Positions 43,432 to 55,042 of a stretch of 64,000 bases of DNA are shown in pieces (position 1 is the first letter of the stretch; every line of letters starts with the position of its first letter). The translations under genes were made by a program, and so were the position numbers. Location: contig OW285196.1 of the NCBI GenBank assembly GCA_935421135.1, positions 6,092,001 through 6,156,000 on the forward strand. Direction: 5' to 3'. This stretch comes from Bugulina stolonifera (Eukaryota; Bryozoa; Gymnolaemata; Cheilostomatida; Bugulidae). The notes beneath the pieces are model-generated. The model ran no database searches. It was not told the origin of the DNA and worked only from the letters and a program-made list of their open reading frames with translations.

Positions 43432-45719
43432 ATTTATTCAAAAATGGCATTAATATCGCTATTCTACCTTGATTTCATAAATTATATTCTTTCATTGATG
43501 ATTATTATTATATTATTTCCAGCAAAGTGTGTGCTGAACCTCTCACTCCTTGGATGGAGTGATAGCAACTGACTGATTGGGTGCCGACTTTAGGTATAAC
43601 AGGAGGAGTCTGATATGAATTCACTGTCCCTAGAGTGGAAGGGTCTGAAACAAGAAAAGAATATGTATGTATTCTATCAGTCATTAATATAAAGATTAGC
43701 CACATCCAATTTTAAATTGGTTTGTAGAAAAGTCAATTGTTTCGGGTGCCTACTGTACAACGAAATTAATTTTTCGGCAGTTTGTCCCGAATCCTAAATT
43801 ATTTTGATGTTTCTATCTTAGTTACAAATGCTCATGTTCTCAAGCTCATCATTGGTTTCCTATAATTAACACTAAAAGTCATATTTATAAATATTTCAGG
43901 TTTTCTACAACTCTGATACGGAAAATACAGGTGGAGTTAGAATGAGTCTTGGTCAGGTCCAGATGTTAATCTTGGTTGTTTGGCTATGAGCATCCACCTT
44001 CTTAAAGTAAGCAAGCAACTTGTTGCGGTAGTGTACTGTGTAGTGCTGCTGTGTTGTATCTTCTGCCTCCATCTCATCTAATAGGGTCAAAAGGCTGTTA
44101 ATGCACTCACATTTCAGTCAATATGTTTAATGTTCTGATTAGTTAAGTCCTCAGATTAGTTTGATATTCATGCAGAGGAAAACTAATATTATATCCGCAG
44201 TCTATCACTCATTTAGAGCCAACTATTTAGTACTGTGCTAACTGGAGTAGCCAGTACTTCCTACTACATGAATCTTAAAATGCTACTGCTATTATAGCTG
44301 TGTATGTAAGCCTGTTATAGTCTAATCTGCCTTACACAGCCAAGTTCAATTGTATAACTGAGATTGCTATGATGTGTTCTTTGCTTTAGTCTACAAAGGA
44401 ATACAGAAGAGGAAAGTGGCTGAACCAGAAATCAGCATGTTCTCCTTCACATCATATGGCAAAGGTTTCATCAAAAGAATCGTTGCGGTTGGACACTCTT
44501 ATAAGAACAAGTGGGCATCTCTGAGCACCGCAATACATGTAAAGGGCCAAAGCAGCAGAATGGCAGTGAAGCAACAGTACTGCTATGGAATCGACAATGG
44601 AATTGCTAAATTCATTGGTAATCTTAATTTCTTTTTGATTGCTCATACCAGCTTCTTTGTTTCTGCTTTTTATCCTCCGCACTAACTGTGAAATTGGATA
44701 GTGTTTCTACAATATGCATGTACTCCTTGCAATTACAGCTAGCCTATTGCATATTTTTCTCTTACTCTACTCCTCAAATTTTCATCTGCATGTACCAAAT
44801 TACAATTTTTTCAGTTGATGTTTCATGCACTAATATTATGTACTGCATGTTCAACTATTGCTAAAAAAATTCAAATACAATGAGCTATCTAAGTCCTATA
44901 CAATTTTGTTATACTATGACATGGAAATTGGTAGCAAAAAGTACTTGTAGAACTTATTTAATTAATAAAAAATTATATTTAAAAGACAATTAGGATGGTA
45001 AATAACTAGGTGCAGGATACACTCATGAAAACTGCGTAACTACACTTCTATACAGAACAGAAGAGCATCAATTCAACATTGTCTTGTGGCAGCGTGGAGT
45101 AGGTGAGTCAATCTTGAATCTCAGTCAGCGACTCTGACTGAGATTTTTTGGTAGAATATTGGCAGATTAGTAGTTGAAAACTAAGCAATCGTGTGCAGCA
45201 ATGAATATAAATGCACCAGGTTTGCCAGTTTATCACTACTAAATCCTTTAACAGTTCCAGTGGGCTCTTCATTTTAGTCAATCCTGTAAATTACTACGAA
45301 TACGTTTTGATCCCCTATTTAACCGAAATTCACAAAGTTTCCTGAACAGGAAATCAGCACGTAAACATTATTTTGGACTAGCCTGAAGTTTGAGCCACAC
45401 TATTTTTTCCGAACCAGGGCTCGCAACTGTTTGCGACCTACAACAAAGAGGGCCTGAAATTTGGAATTATCTTTTCTTTTTTGCGACCCCATCGATCCAC
45501 CGTTGTGAAGACACCGTCTATCACATAGTGGTGGAAGTGGGCCAAAAGACCCTTTAGCAAGTTGATATGTGCTTGAAGCTTAAGCATTGAGGACACTTTA
45601 ATTTATTACAGTCACATGGTACATACAAAGGCAGTCAGCTAGATTTAAGATGCAAGTATTTTTTAATCAACCATAAGCTGACAAGAAAACTAATATCCGT
45701 ACCATCTGGGCTTCAATCA
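43432..45719. other. Isolated exon-like ORFs of unknown gene(s)
   Basis: Plus strand: 44400-44617 is bounded by TTGCTTTAG and GTAATC and reads YKGIQKRKVAEPEISMFSF, continuing with SYKNKWASLSTAIHVKG. It encodes a basic, soluble-looking segment of about 72 residues. A short block at about 45058-45100 has matching borders (ACAG, GTGAGT). Minus strand: about 43647-43520, after TTGTTTCAG, reads PSTLGTVNSYQTPPVIP. I recognise none of these. An element-like segment with AAGACACC lies near 45515. Confidence that these are real exons is low. Confidence 0.3.
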
Positions 45720-46210
45720 ATGTTATTTATGTTCACATCGCTTCCTCTTAGAGATAAAATCTGTTTGATGATGACTGTCTAAACATTGACTTCACTGATG
45801 CTCAATCTGCTGAAACATGTAAAATCCATTAAAATGCATTATGTTAGTCAGAGCAATCCTTTTCATTATGGTAGAATTACTAGGTTTAAAATGTAATTCC
45901 TCATGAAGATAAAAAAAATCTCAGTCCTGATGTAACTTTTGCTGCTAGAACAGTAATAATCTGGTTATGTAATGCAACAGATGTTTGAGTTTGATGTTTA
46001 TCAGTCAACTGTCACTCAGAATCAAGAGTTGATTGATCATCTCTAATATTCTCATATTCATTTATAGAATAATTCAGTTTATTCAAAAGTTAATTGATTC
46101 ATACCGAACAAAGAGTTATGGTAATCCTCTGTTCTTATTCATGGCCCAATTTTTTGTTTAGATTACTGAATTTTCAACATAGTGTATTTCTTGCTTCAGT
46201 CATATCATGC
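45720..46210. repeat. Dispersed repeat family R1, partial copy
   Basis: Shares GAGCAATCCTTTTCAT and TGTAATGCAACAGATG with 48340-48990 and, less exactly, with 50400-50720 and 2600-2760. Confidence 0.55.
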
Positions 46211-47182
46211 TATTAAGTTAGGTAATCACAGGCAGTAGATTAACAGCATTTTTATGCCACGTTATATTAATTTGTTTTGTTTAGATAAGTATAATCTAAT
46301 GTATTGTGATAATGATTATTCATCAGATGCTAACGCTTGTGGTTGGGAATGGTTGTTACCACACATTAAAAGAGCCTACCATTTAAAAGTCCTACAGTGC
46401 AAGGTAGAAACTTACTGCATTGTTGAAGTCTATAATTTTATCTTTAGTACCATAGTATTCTATTAGAGTAAGTAACTGGTTAGAAGGTACTGCTATTTGG
46501 CTATGCTTGTCAGTAGTTTTCTGCCCGCAAATAGGCCAGAAGTACAGGTTTCGTTTTGTGGAAACAACTATGATTAGCTATTTTAAATGTATGTATCTAT
46601 TGACAATAAACTTCACAGGGCGGTTTGACTAATTCTAAATTTACAAAATAATATCATATATGATATACTAATATGATAATTATAGTAATCTTTTAAAGCT
46701 TGAAATGCCAAGAGCATTTCCTTTGGAAACACTTTCAGCCAATAATCTACATAATATATACATGTATAACAGTACAAGTATATATTGGACATAATATTGT
46801 TCTTTCTGGGTTACGCAAATGCATGTACAATGCAATGAGCATAATATGCCTTCCCATAATAATATGCTCAGTGATATGCCACACACAATTTGGAAGCCTA
46901 TCATGTTCCAGTATCTATGATGACATAGACGCAAAGTGCATTGCATGTTTTTTCAAAGTGTTTACAGCTTTTCATTGAGAGTTTTACACTGTACCAGGAT
47001 GTTAGATCATAACGTATTTTGCAGAATTGACTACAAATTCTACATACAGATGCAGCAACTAGCAATTAAAATATTTCTTAATCATCTACATGTATTAGGC
47101 TGACAAAAAAAATAATATTCTATGGTCTAATATTTAAATAATACTATTACCAATAGCACAGCTCCTATGTAGAGATAAATAT
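46211..47182. other. Intergenic, nothing recognised
   Basis: AT-rich sequence with short overlapping ORFs on both strands, none with splice borders or motifs. Confidence 0.4.
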
Positions 47183-47980
47183 TTTGATGGTACAGGACAT
47201 TTGTATACGACTCCAGCTACCCGGATAAAACCCCATAGCACCTTGAGTGCCTAGTAGTTGCCACAGCACTACTCAGCTAACACTCTTACTCTCATATCCA
47301 GCTGTTCGTATACTCATACTCAACTGTATTGCATGTCTAAACCATTCATTTACTGTCTACATACGTGTATCTATATGTTTATATCCATTCTACTTAACTA
47401 CATACCAATGTACATTCATGCATGGCAATTACTGAGTCTTTTGGTACCTTTTATACCCATGTAAAGAGGCCCTACCTCTTAGAATCATTTGATATTCATT
47501 TTGTACATGAATTGGATGATTATAAGCAACTTTTGTATAACCCGACCTATTTTGGGTCAGCCGTCGGGCTTCCGGCGGCCATGTTGTTGCGTAACTTCCG
47601 GACGACCCTATGTCGTCTTTTCCCGACATTACGTCGGGCAGAAGTTCTTATACCATATAAGGGACCATGTTTTATCATTCGTTGTCTCAGTCTTTGCTTG
47701 GCGTTCAATAAAGACACATCTATACTTGATACAGAGACTTTCACTCCCTTTTGCCAGGTCATTCGCTTAGCGAACTGCCTACTAGGTCGTATCACTCTCT
47801 TTCATAGTATAGTCTACAAGCTAGACTCGGGACCAGATGGGTCGTCTCTGGTAGTACTTTGACTACTGAGACCGCTCGATCTTTTATGTAATGAGAAGGC
47901 CTAGCACCACTCATAGGCACTTCATTTCTTAGGTCGGCAGTCATCCAAGGACGGCCGCTCGCAAACCAGAAACCATTACA
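47183..47980 (+). mobile_element. Solo LTR, family S, copy 2
   Basis: Flanked by ATAT on both sides (47179-47182, 47981-47984). It contains GTACAGGACATTTGTATACG near the left end, a degraded TATA region (CATATAAGGG, about 47653), AATAAA near 47707 and the right end AACCATTACA. There is no internal retroelement sequence nearby. Confidence 0.8.
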
Positions 47981-48167
47981 ATATGACTGTCTGCTGTACT
48001 ATTTATGTTACTGATGTCTTAAACACAGATTATTTGCTGACTGCTCAAATATAATAACACATAGTCAAGCCTCCTAACACCCAGTATATAGCAAAGTGAC
48101 CATAATACGAGGTGCACCTTGTGTGCACTTGGCTCGGAGCATCGTATCTACTGCTGTCGTCGAAGCT

Positions 48168-48290
48168 TCTATTTTTAAGGTTGCTGAGCTGGTGTATGTG
48201 TGGCATGTTCTGTCCACTGGGCTAGGCAATGAGGTGCTGTTAGAGGCCCTGTGTTCAAGCCCCAGTTAGAGACTGGTATTTTCATGGATA
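48168..48290 (+). mobile_element. Possible tRNA-derived SINE fragment
   Basis: B-box-like TGTTCAAGCCCC near 48251, with GGGCTAGGCAATGAGG upstream as a weak A-box-like stretch. Borders were not determined. Confidence 0.35.
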
Positions 48291-48339
48291 TGAAACAAGT
48301 CTCTGAGTGCTCAATAGACAAATTCCCTTGCACAGATAA

Positions 48340-48990
48340 CATCTGAACATTGTTGGTCAACAAATCATAATAATTTGGAATAGAAACACCACCATTACTT
48401 CCTCATAGAGATAGAAATCTGTTTACTTTAAATGTTGACTTCAACTAATGTGTAAAACACTCATCATATATCTACTGACATATTCATAAAATGCATCAAG
48501 ATATACATGTATGTATGTTAGTTGGAGCAATCCTTTTCATCTTTGGTAGACCCAGTGGCTTTAGTTCCTCATAGCTATAAAAAATTGTTCTTATTCTAAT
48601 TTTAATGACAAATTGATATGTAAAGCACTAATAATCTGGTCATGTAATGCAACAGATGCTTGAGTTTGATGTTTATCAGTTAACTGTCACTCAGAATCAA
48701 GAATTGATTGATCATCTCTGATATTTCCATATTCATTTGCAGGATAGCTCAGTTTATTCAAAAATTGATTGATTCACAATGTACATCAAACAAGCAATTC
48801 AGTGCATCTAACATTTAAAGGATTTCAAGTCAAACAAATATTTATTTTAATATGCTTGTCCTGTTCCTAACCCACCGAATTTTTTAGCTTGCTGGATTAT
48901 TAATATCTGTCTTTCTTCAGCCATGGCATGAGACGTTATATTAGGGTAATGGCAGCCAGAAAATTAACAGCATCTCAAATGCCACTTGAA
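48340..48990. repeat. Dispersed repeat family R1, partial copy
   Basis: Contains GGAGCAATCCTTTTCAT, TAGTTCCTCATAG and TGTAATGCAACAGATG, and aligns with 45720-46210 and 50400-50960. The motif TTCCTCATAGAGATA recurs inside the copies, hinting at an internal tandem structure. Confidence 0.55.
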
Positions 48991-49590
48991 ATTTAAATTC
49001 AATATCTAGATATAACCTGATGCATGTGATAACATATTATTTTATTCATTAGATGCACATCTGGCTTATGGTTGAGGAGGTGTTTGAGTAGGTTGAAAAT
49101 ATTCTGCTATCTAAAAACTAATCAGTGTAAAGTAGAGGCTTCTGGTTGAAGACTTTTAAGTTTTCCTTCAGCAATAACAATCTGCAGTGTATTAGTATTG
49201 GGACTGGTTTGATGATACTAGTATCCACATGTGCCCGCCTCTAGGTTTCTGCTAGCTAACTGGCCAGGACCACTGGTTTTATTCTGTGATAACATTTGTG
49301 ACTACATAGTTCTTAGTGTTCAAAATAATAATTTAATTTATAACAATTATAATAAACATTGAAATCCTGAAATCCTATAACTGCTTTTAGCCACATTTTC
49401 AACCAATTGCTACAGACATGTGCATTATTTATAAGGCATTTATTTATTGCTGGCTACATACATGTAAGTATACTGTAATTACATTGTATGTACAGTATAT
49501 CACTAATTATAATATACTTGGTATATTTTACAAAACAATACAAGTGTATTTTATTTTAGTACCTGCATAATAAAATTGTGAAACCTATGT
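48991..49590. other. Intergenic, nothing recognised
   Basis: AT-rich, with several TACATGTA palindromes and no supported exon. Confidence 0.4.
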
Positions 49591-49591
49591 A

Positions 49592-49824
49592 GGTATTGGT
49601 GGTCAAGTGGTCTAGCGCTAGTCACTCTGGTCTTGCAGCAATGACGCAAATTATCTGCAAGGGCGTGGGTTCGAGTCCCACCAATGTCCTGGAGGTTTTT
49701 GTCCCGAAAAAGGTTTCCCTTTGTGCCATATCGAACTACAATAATATCTCGACTAGCTCTGCTATTGGGCAGCCACGTTAAAGAATTGTGTTTGGTGCCA
49801 CGGATATTATTATTATTATTATTA
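49592..49824 (+). mobile_element. tRNA-derived SINE with ATT tail, copy 1
   Basis: The head has A-box-like TGGTCAAGTGG (49600-49610) and B-box GGGTTCGAGTCCC (49667-49679), set in a stem that can pair GTGGG with CCCAC. The separation of the boxes suggests a Ser/Leu-type tRNA ancestor with a long variable arm. A body of about 110 bp and an (ATT)n tail follow. It shares head and body with 53775-53973. Confidence 0.85.
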
Positions 49825-50194
49825 TGTTCTGAAAAGTGTTGAGATAATTTTTTAGGATTGACAGTTTAATATGCTGCCATTTGCCATTCGCCTATTTGCC
49901 AGTGGCCCTCCCGCCTTAATAGTCATATTTGAAGGGCATTGGTTCCCATTATTTGCTTGATTTCCATTTTGAGACCGAATAGTTATCATTATCTGCTTAG
50001 AACCCTATAGTATTGCTTAGGAGGCAGTAACCAGCAATCCTGAAATAAAGACTACATTATGGGGGTATGCAAAGTGGCCCATAGAGCTGGGGAGATACCT
50101 GCCTTTAACCATGTCAAGGTCAACAACTTTTATAAACTATCAGTCTTCCCGTGATGGAATGAATCAGAACAATATGAGTAGAATAAACGAACGC

Positions 50195-51640
50195 AGGGGA
50201 AATTTTCAAAACTGGTCCTTTGGCCATAGAGTTTGGGCACCCCTAATCTGCAATATCTACATGCATAGAATGACAAGTAATCAATATTCATGTCATGTGG
50301 TATCAAATGTTGTTTTTGTTATCTCCAAAGTGCTTCCATGTAGAGATAGAATGTCTACTGTTATCTCTTAATGTCTTAAACAGACCGTCTGCTGAAAAAA
50401 TATTTTACTAATAGAGATATCAGCATACACATTGTTAGTTAAAGCATGATTTGGAATAGAATCACCATCATTAGTATTCCTCACAGAGATAAACATGTTC
50501 GCTAGTGTCAAAAAATCTGTTTACTGATGTCTAAATATGAACTTTAACTAATGCTGAAAACACTAATCATCAACAAAATACATTAAAATGGATTATGTTA
50601 GTTGGAGCAATCCTTTTGATGTGGAGTAGGCTCACTGGCGTTAGTTTCTCATGAAGACAAAATAGCGATCTTTTCTAATCTAAAATTTGATGCCAACTAA
50701 TGTGTAATGTATTAGATGTCAGAATTATTTTATCAGTGAAAGCTGTCACTCAGTGTCAGCAGCTGGATTGTGATGCCTGAAAATTTCTTGTTAATTGGCA
50801 TCCTATTGCTGGATATTTATACCAGTGAATTTAAAATTTATTTAATTTTCATGTACATGTACATTCAAACAAGTAATTATCTTGAAACGATATTCCTATT
50901 CTCGATTATCTTTCTTTCTTTTAAATTCCCCAGTGTTCTCATAATACATATCTTGTTTCAGTCATAACACGCTACATGTACATGCTTTGTTAAGTTAGTG
51001 TGTTATTGTAAATAAAGTAGCTGCTAGACTATCATTTGAATGCATCAATTTAGAGTCATACCCTGTTAATAATGAGAAAGTGTGAAAATGTGTAGTTATT
51101 TAGATACAACGCTAACATCAGATTCGATCAACATAGTGAATGACTCACCTTGCTATACTTATTTTTATATCAAAGGTTATGTGAAGCAAACGTCACGCTG
51201 ATGATAATTTCCGGAGACACCTGCATTGTACATGTACTATGTTGTCAAAATAATGTGTTTGCTTGATGGCCACAATATAATATACGCGTACGCACATAGG
51301 GCCCTACATGTAGTTACGGCCTCTACATGGTATGGGAATGGCTCATATAGACATGAATGGTCTACATGTACATGTATATAACTCAAGTTCTATGCAGTTT
51401 TTTTGTGCCAGCTGCAAACAGAAAACTTTCCAGCCATGCCTCCCACATTGTTAGAGTCTATTGCAAACTTGAACAATGACTGATATTAACATTGCCTGGG
51501 TAGTTCCAGCTATGCTTAAATCATTTTTACAGCCGTTTTTTAATTTATGCTTTAAAAGCCCTATTAATGAAGCAAACACTCATAAATGAAAACAAAATAA
51601 TTATGTAATACTAAATCTAGCTGTCAGTCATTGTCCTTGT
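50195..51640. repeat. Dispersed repeat family R1, longest copy
   Basis: Aligns with 2363-3560 through most of its length (TTATTTAGATACAACGCTAA, ACATGTAGTTAC, CATGCCTCCCA, ATCTAGCTGTCAGTC). This pair is about 47 kb apart in direct orientation. Confidence 0.6.
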
Positions 51641-51711
51641 AGACAGGACAAGCAGGTGCCAGTCACTGCCTCATATAAAACTAGTAAGCATGATGGTATA
51701 CTGTAATGGTA

Positions 51712-52502
51712 CAGGACATTTGTATACGACTCCAGCTACCGACTCCAGCTACCGGACAAAGCCCTACAGCACCCTAAGTGCCTAGTAGTTGTCACAGCGC
51801 TACTCAGCTGGCACTCAAACTCTCATAATTAGCTGCTCGTATACCCACATTCAATTGTATTGCATGTTAAACCATTTAATTACTGTCTATATATACGTGT
51901 ATCCATGTGTTCATACCCATTACATACTGATGTGCACTCATGTATGATTATTACTAAGTCTTTTAATGCCTTTTATACCCATGTACAGAGGCCCGACCTC
52001 TCAGAATCAATTGATATTCATTTTGTACATGAATTGGACCATTATAAGCAACTTTTGTAGAACCCGACCTATTTTGTGTCGGCCGTCGGGCTTCTGGCGG
52101 CCATGTTGTTGCGTAACTTTCGGACGACCTTACGTCGTCTTTTTCCGACACTACGTCGGGCGGAAGTACTTATACTATATAAAGGGCATTGTTTCACTGT
52201 TCATTGTCTCAGTCTTCACTTGGCTTTCAACAAAGACACATCTATACTTGATACAGAGACTTTCACTTCCTTTTGTCAGGTCATTCGCTTAGCGAACCAC
52301 CTACTAGGTCGGATCACTCTCTTTCAAAGTATAGTCTGAAGGTCAGACTTGGGACCAGATGGGTCGTCTCTGGTAGTTATTGGGCTGCTGAGACCGATCG
52401 ATCTTTCATGTAATGCGAAGGCCTAGCACCACTCATAGGCACTTCAATTCTGAGTCGGTAGTCGTCCAAGGACGACTGCACCAAATCACAGAAACCATTA
52501 CA
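51712..52502 (+). mobile_element. Solo LTR, family S, copy 3
   Basis: Starts TGTAATGGTACAGG and ends AAACCATTACA, 791 bp. The left flank is ATAC and the right flank ATAT (one mismatch). TATA box TATATAAAGGGC lies near 52178. It is very similar to copies 1 and 2. Confidence 0.85.
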
Positions 52503-52925
52503 ATATGGTTGGCTGATGGACTATATTGTAAGAAAGAATATATATTTCATTGAGAGAGTTGGCATCAGTGCAAGAAAGTCTACTTGTAGTAGGGGTTGGG
52601 GGATGACAGTCAGTCTCTTAACTAACACTACCATGTAGGAATTAAACATAGAGAACAGAGACATATTCTGAATTTTCCAACATAGCGTCTCCGATCTTAA
52701 GAGAATGCATACACCGACATACACCGACATAAGTGAATTATGGAATAGCATCCATTACTTGTCCATGTGTTACGCGGCTCTCATGCCTATGCATTTACTT
52801 TAAATGCAAATCCCTTATGACCATGTGTCTATATCATGTGACAAGCTGTTATACTGAGAATGTTGTATTTACAAAGTGTGAATTATTGTGCTAAAATACT
52901 AGTCAGGGGGAGTGACAGGTAAGGA

Positions 52926-53600
52926 ATGATAACTCTCACTAGCATTGTGCTTTTTTGGTTACTGTTAGGAATTGCTGTTGGCATAACATTGAAACACTTC
53001 TTTGTGGCCTCATCATTGATTGATGGGAGCAGACCGCCAGGGGAAGACAACATTTATGACTGGCACAAGACTTTGAGAGCGGTCTATCTTCTGTGGGCGC
53101 TAGAAAAATTTTTTAGTATGCTACCATGGATTAAGGTAATATTCCACCGGCAGTGCTCAAATCATACTACATGTATATTTGGCCTAATGAAAGTACCAGA
53201 GAGGCATTGCTCAATCTGAACCAATGAGAACAAGAGTAGCATTTGAGAAGTATATATACTGTGTTTGGTAGACTATCTACGTCACTGGTCATTGCAGAAA
53301 TTCTGACAAACTGTAGAGTTGTCCTCGCTTGTCTAAATGCTTTTCTAAAGGAATATTATTCTAATTGGTTTAATGCGTGTCCAGATCTATTTTGTTCGTT
53401 TATATCGAGAAGATGTGCGTTAGTATCCTTCATGTTTCTGTGTTGTCCATCTTTTTTTGCCATAGGAATTTGGTACAAAACTATATTTGCATATATTACA
53501 GCTCCATGTAAAAAAACATTTGTTGAATCTATCATGGTACAGTATAATACATGTAATACAACTACTGTATATTCCAGTAGACGTCATCACCACAGCTAAC
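52926..53600 (+). other. Possible exons of a membrane protein, unknown family
   Basis: The first block, from 52926 or earlier to about 53134, encodes a strongly hydrophobic helix (IVLFWLLLGIAVGITL). Then comes GSRPPGEDNIYDWHKTLRAV and a second amphipathic segment, ending at a GTAATA donor-like site. A second block, from about 53297 after CATTGCAG, reads EILTNCRVVLACLNAFLKEY and is cysteine-rich and hydrophobic. The two could be neighbouring exons of a multi-pass protein. I do not recognise it. Confidence 0.3.
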
Positions 53601-53774
53601 ATTATAATATAGGGTTTTTGCAACCCAAATTTAAGGCACAAGCCAACTTGCAAAAACGTTTCCGGCACACATCCGTCAAAGAGTTGAGAACACACTAATA
53701 GACTGTAGAGTATAATTATTAGCATAAATGTAAAACCTGCATGATGCTTACAGATAATGTCAGAAGTTACACGT

Positions 53775-53973
53775 ATATGCAAGGATGTGGGTTCGAGTCC
53801 CGCCAATGACCTGTAGGTTTTCGTCCCGGTGAAAGTTTTCCCTCTGCGCCATATCGGATGATAACAATATCTAGCTCCAGGAGCTGTGGTGGCCCCTCCA
53901 TTAGCTCTACTATTCGGCAGCTACATTAAAGGAATTGTCTTTGACACGACGGATATTGTCATTATTATTATTG
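53775..53973 (+). mobile_element. tRNA-derived SINE with ATT tail, copy 2, 5'-truncated
   Basis: Begins in the head just before the B box (GTGGGTTCGAGTCCCGCC) and follows copy 1 through the body (GCCATATCGGA, TTCGGCAGC) to an ATTATT tail. A roughly 35-bp insertion (CCAGGAGCTGTGGTGGCCCC) distinguishes it. Confidence 0.85.
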
Positions 53974-53979
53974 TTAGAT

Positions 53980-54125
53980 AACATGTCGGTAACTGTAGGT
54001 TATCAGTTCTTTGTACGGATGCTTTGCAAATCCAAGTAGTGCTAATACTCACAATGATATACCAAGATAATGTGCAAACAACTTCTATACTACACAAATC
54101 AAGTAATAATTCCTTGCTAAAAATA
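53980..54125 (-). other. Minus-strand exon-like module, copy at 54.1 kb
   Basis: Reads SIEVVCTLSWYIIVSI on the minus strand and aligns with the copy at 3690-3812 over about 100 bp. Confidence 0.35.
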
Positions 54126-54940
54126 CATTATAATATATTACACATTTGAAATTATCATCACTTGAAACAAATAATTCAATCGTAATTTGTGACACTTGGC
54201 AGTATTGAAACACCATAATCATAACTGCTGCACAGATTAGCCAATCATAACTGCTGTATAGATTAGCCAATCATAACTAATGTATAATTATTATACTACA
54301 TGTTGTGTTTGTGAGTAATTATTTTCCTTGTACATTGCTGATCTAAAAAGAATGCATCTACATGTATATATTTACATGTGTATTGTAGGTTAAACTAGGC
54401 TCTGTTTATAGTGATCTTTATAATCTGTATAATATGTATGTGACATTTTACATGGCATTTCAGTCTTTTTGCTCACCAGGATATGAATTCATCTACATGC
54501 TATGACTATCACATGGTTGTTAGTAGGCCTCATGATATCTTCAAAGATAGCAACGCTCATTTATGGGGACATTGATGAGTAGTTGTGGCCTACATCTTAA
54601 GCAAACTATAATTCACATTGTTAAGCTGACTTTTTATTCAATTGCTTGGCCATTCTTGTAGCCCTGGTAGCAGACATGCTGAAGTAAAAAGTGGAAGTAA
54701 TTTTCTCCCCTCCTTCAACCCTTAACTTGATAGTTAATGCAGGCATGGCCCTGCTTATGAGTACAAAATATAGGCCTGCTGATTCAAGTAATAGATGTGA
54801 TAATCACACAAGTTAAAATAGCACATTAGTCATGGGTAGCCTTACATCATGTTTGTTGTTCCTTGTCATAAGCAGTAATAGAACAGATTTGTAATCCACC
54901 AATAGCTTTGTAAAGCCAAGGAACACAGACTAGGCCAGAA
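54126..54940. other. 5' intergenic region of gene E
   Basis: A short direct repeat (gattagccaatcataact, near 54235 and 54260) is present. The promoter block shared by B, C and D was not found here. Confidence 0.4.
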
Positions 54941-54944
54941 TCAG

Positions 54945-54954
54945 TATATAAAAG
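54945..54954 (+). promoter_or_regulatory. TATA box of gene E
   Basis: TATATAAAAG about 90 bp upstream of the ATG at 55043. The surrounding sequence is unlike the promoters of B, C and D. Confidence 0.6.
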
Positions 54955-55042
54955 TCTGTCCTCTGTGTTGCTGACCAATATACATGTAACTTAGTTTGAC
55001 CTTTCGGCCATTGCTACCAGGTGAAGCCAGAAAGGAGATAGG

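Noticed and set aside
47422..47862. Plus-strand ORF of 146 codons and the matching ORFs at 22493-22834 and 51966-52339
   Set aside because: All lie inside the solo LTR family S and follow LTR sequence, not a conserved protein.
49592..49685. Functional tRNA gene (Ser/Leu type)
   Set aside because: The A and B boxes are good, but no convincing anticodon stem was found. The sequence continues into a SINE body and ATT tail that is repeated at 53.8 kb.
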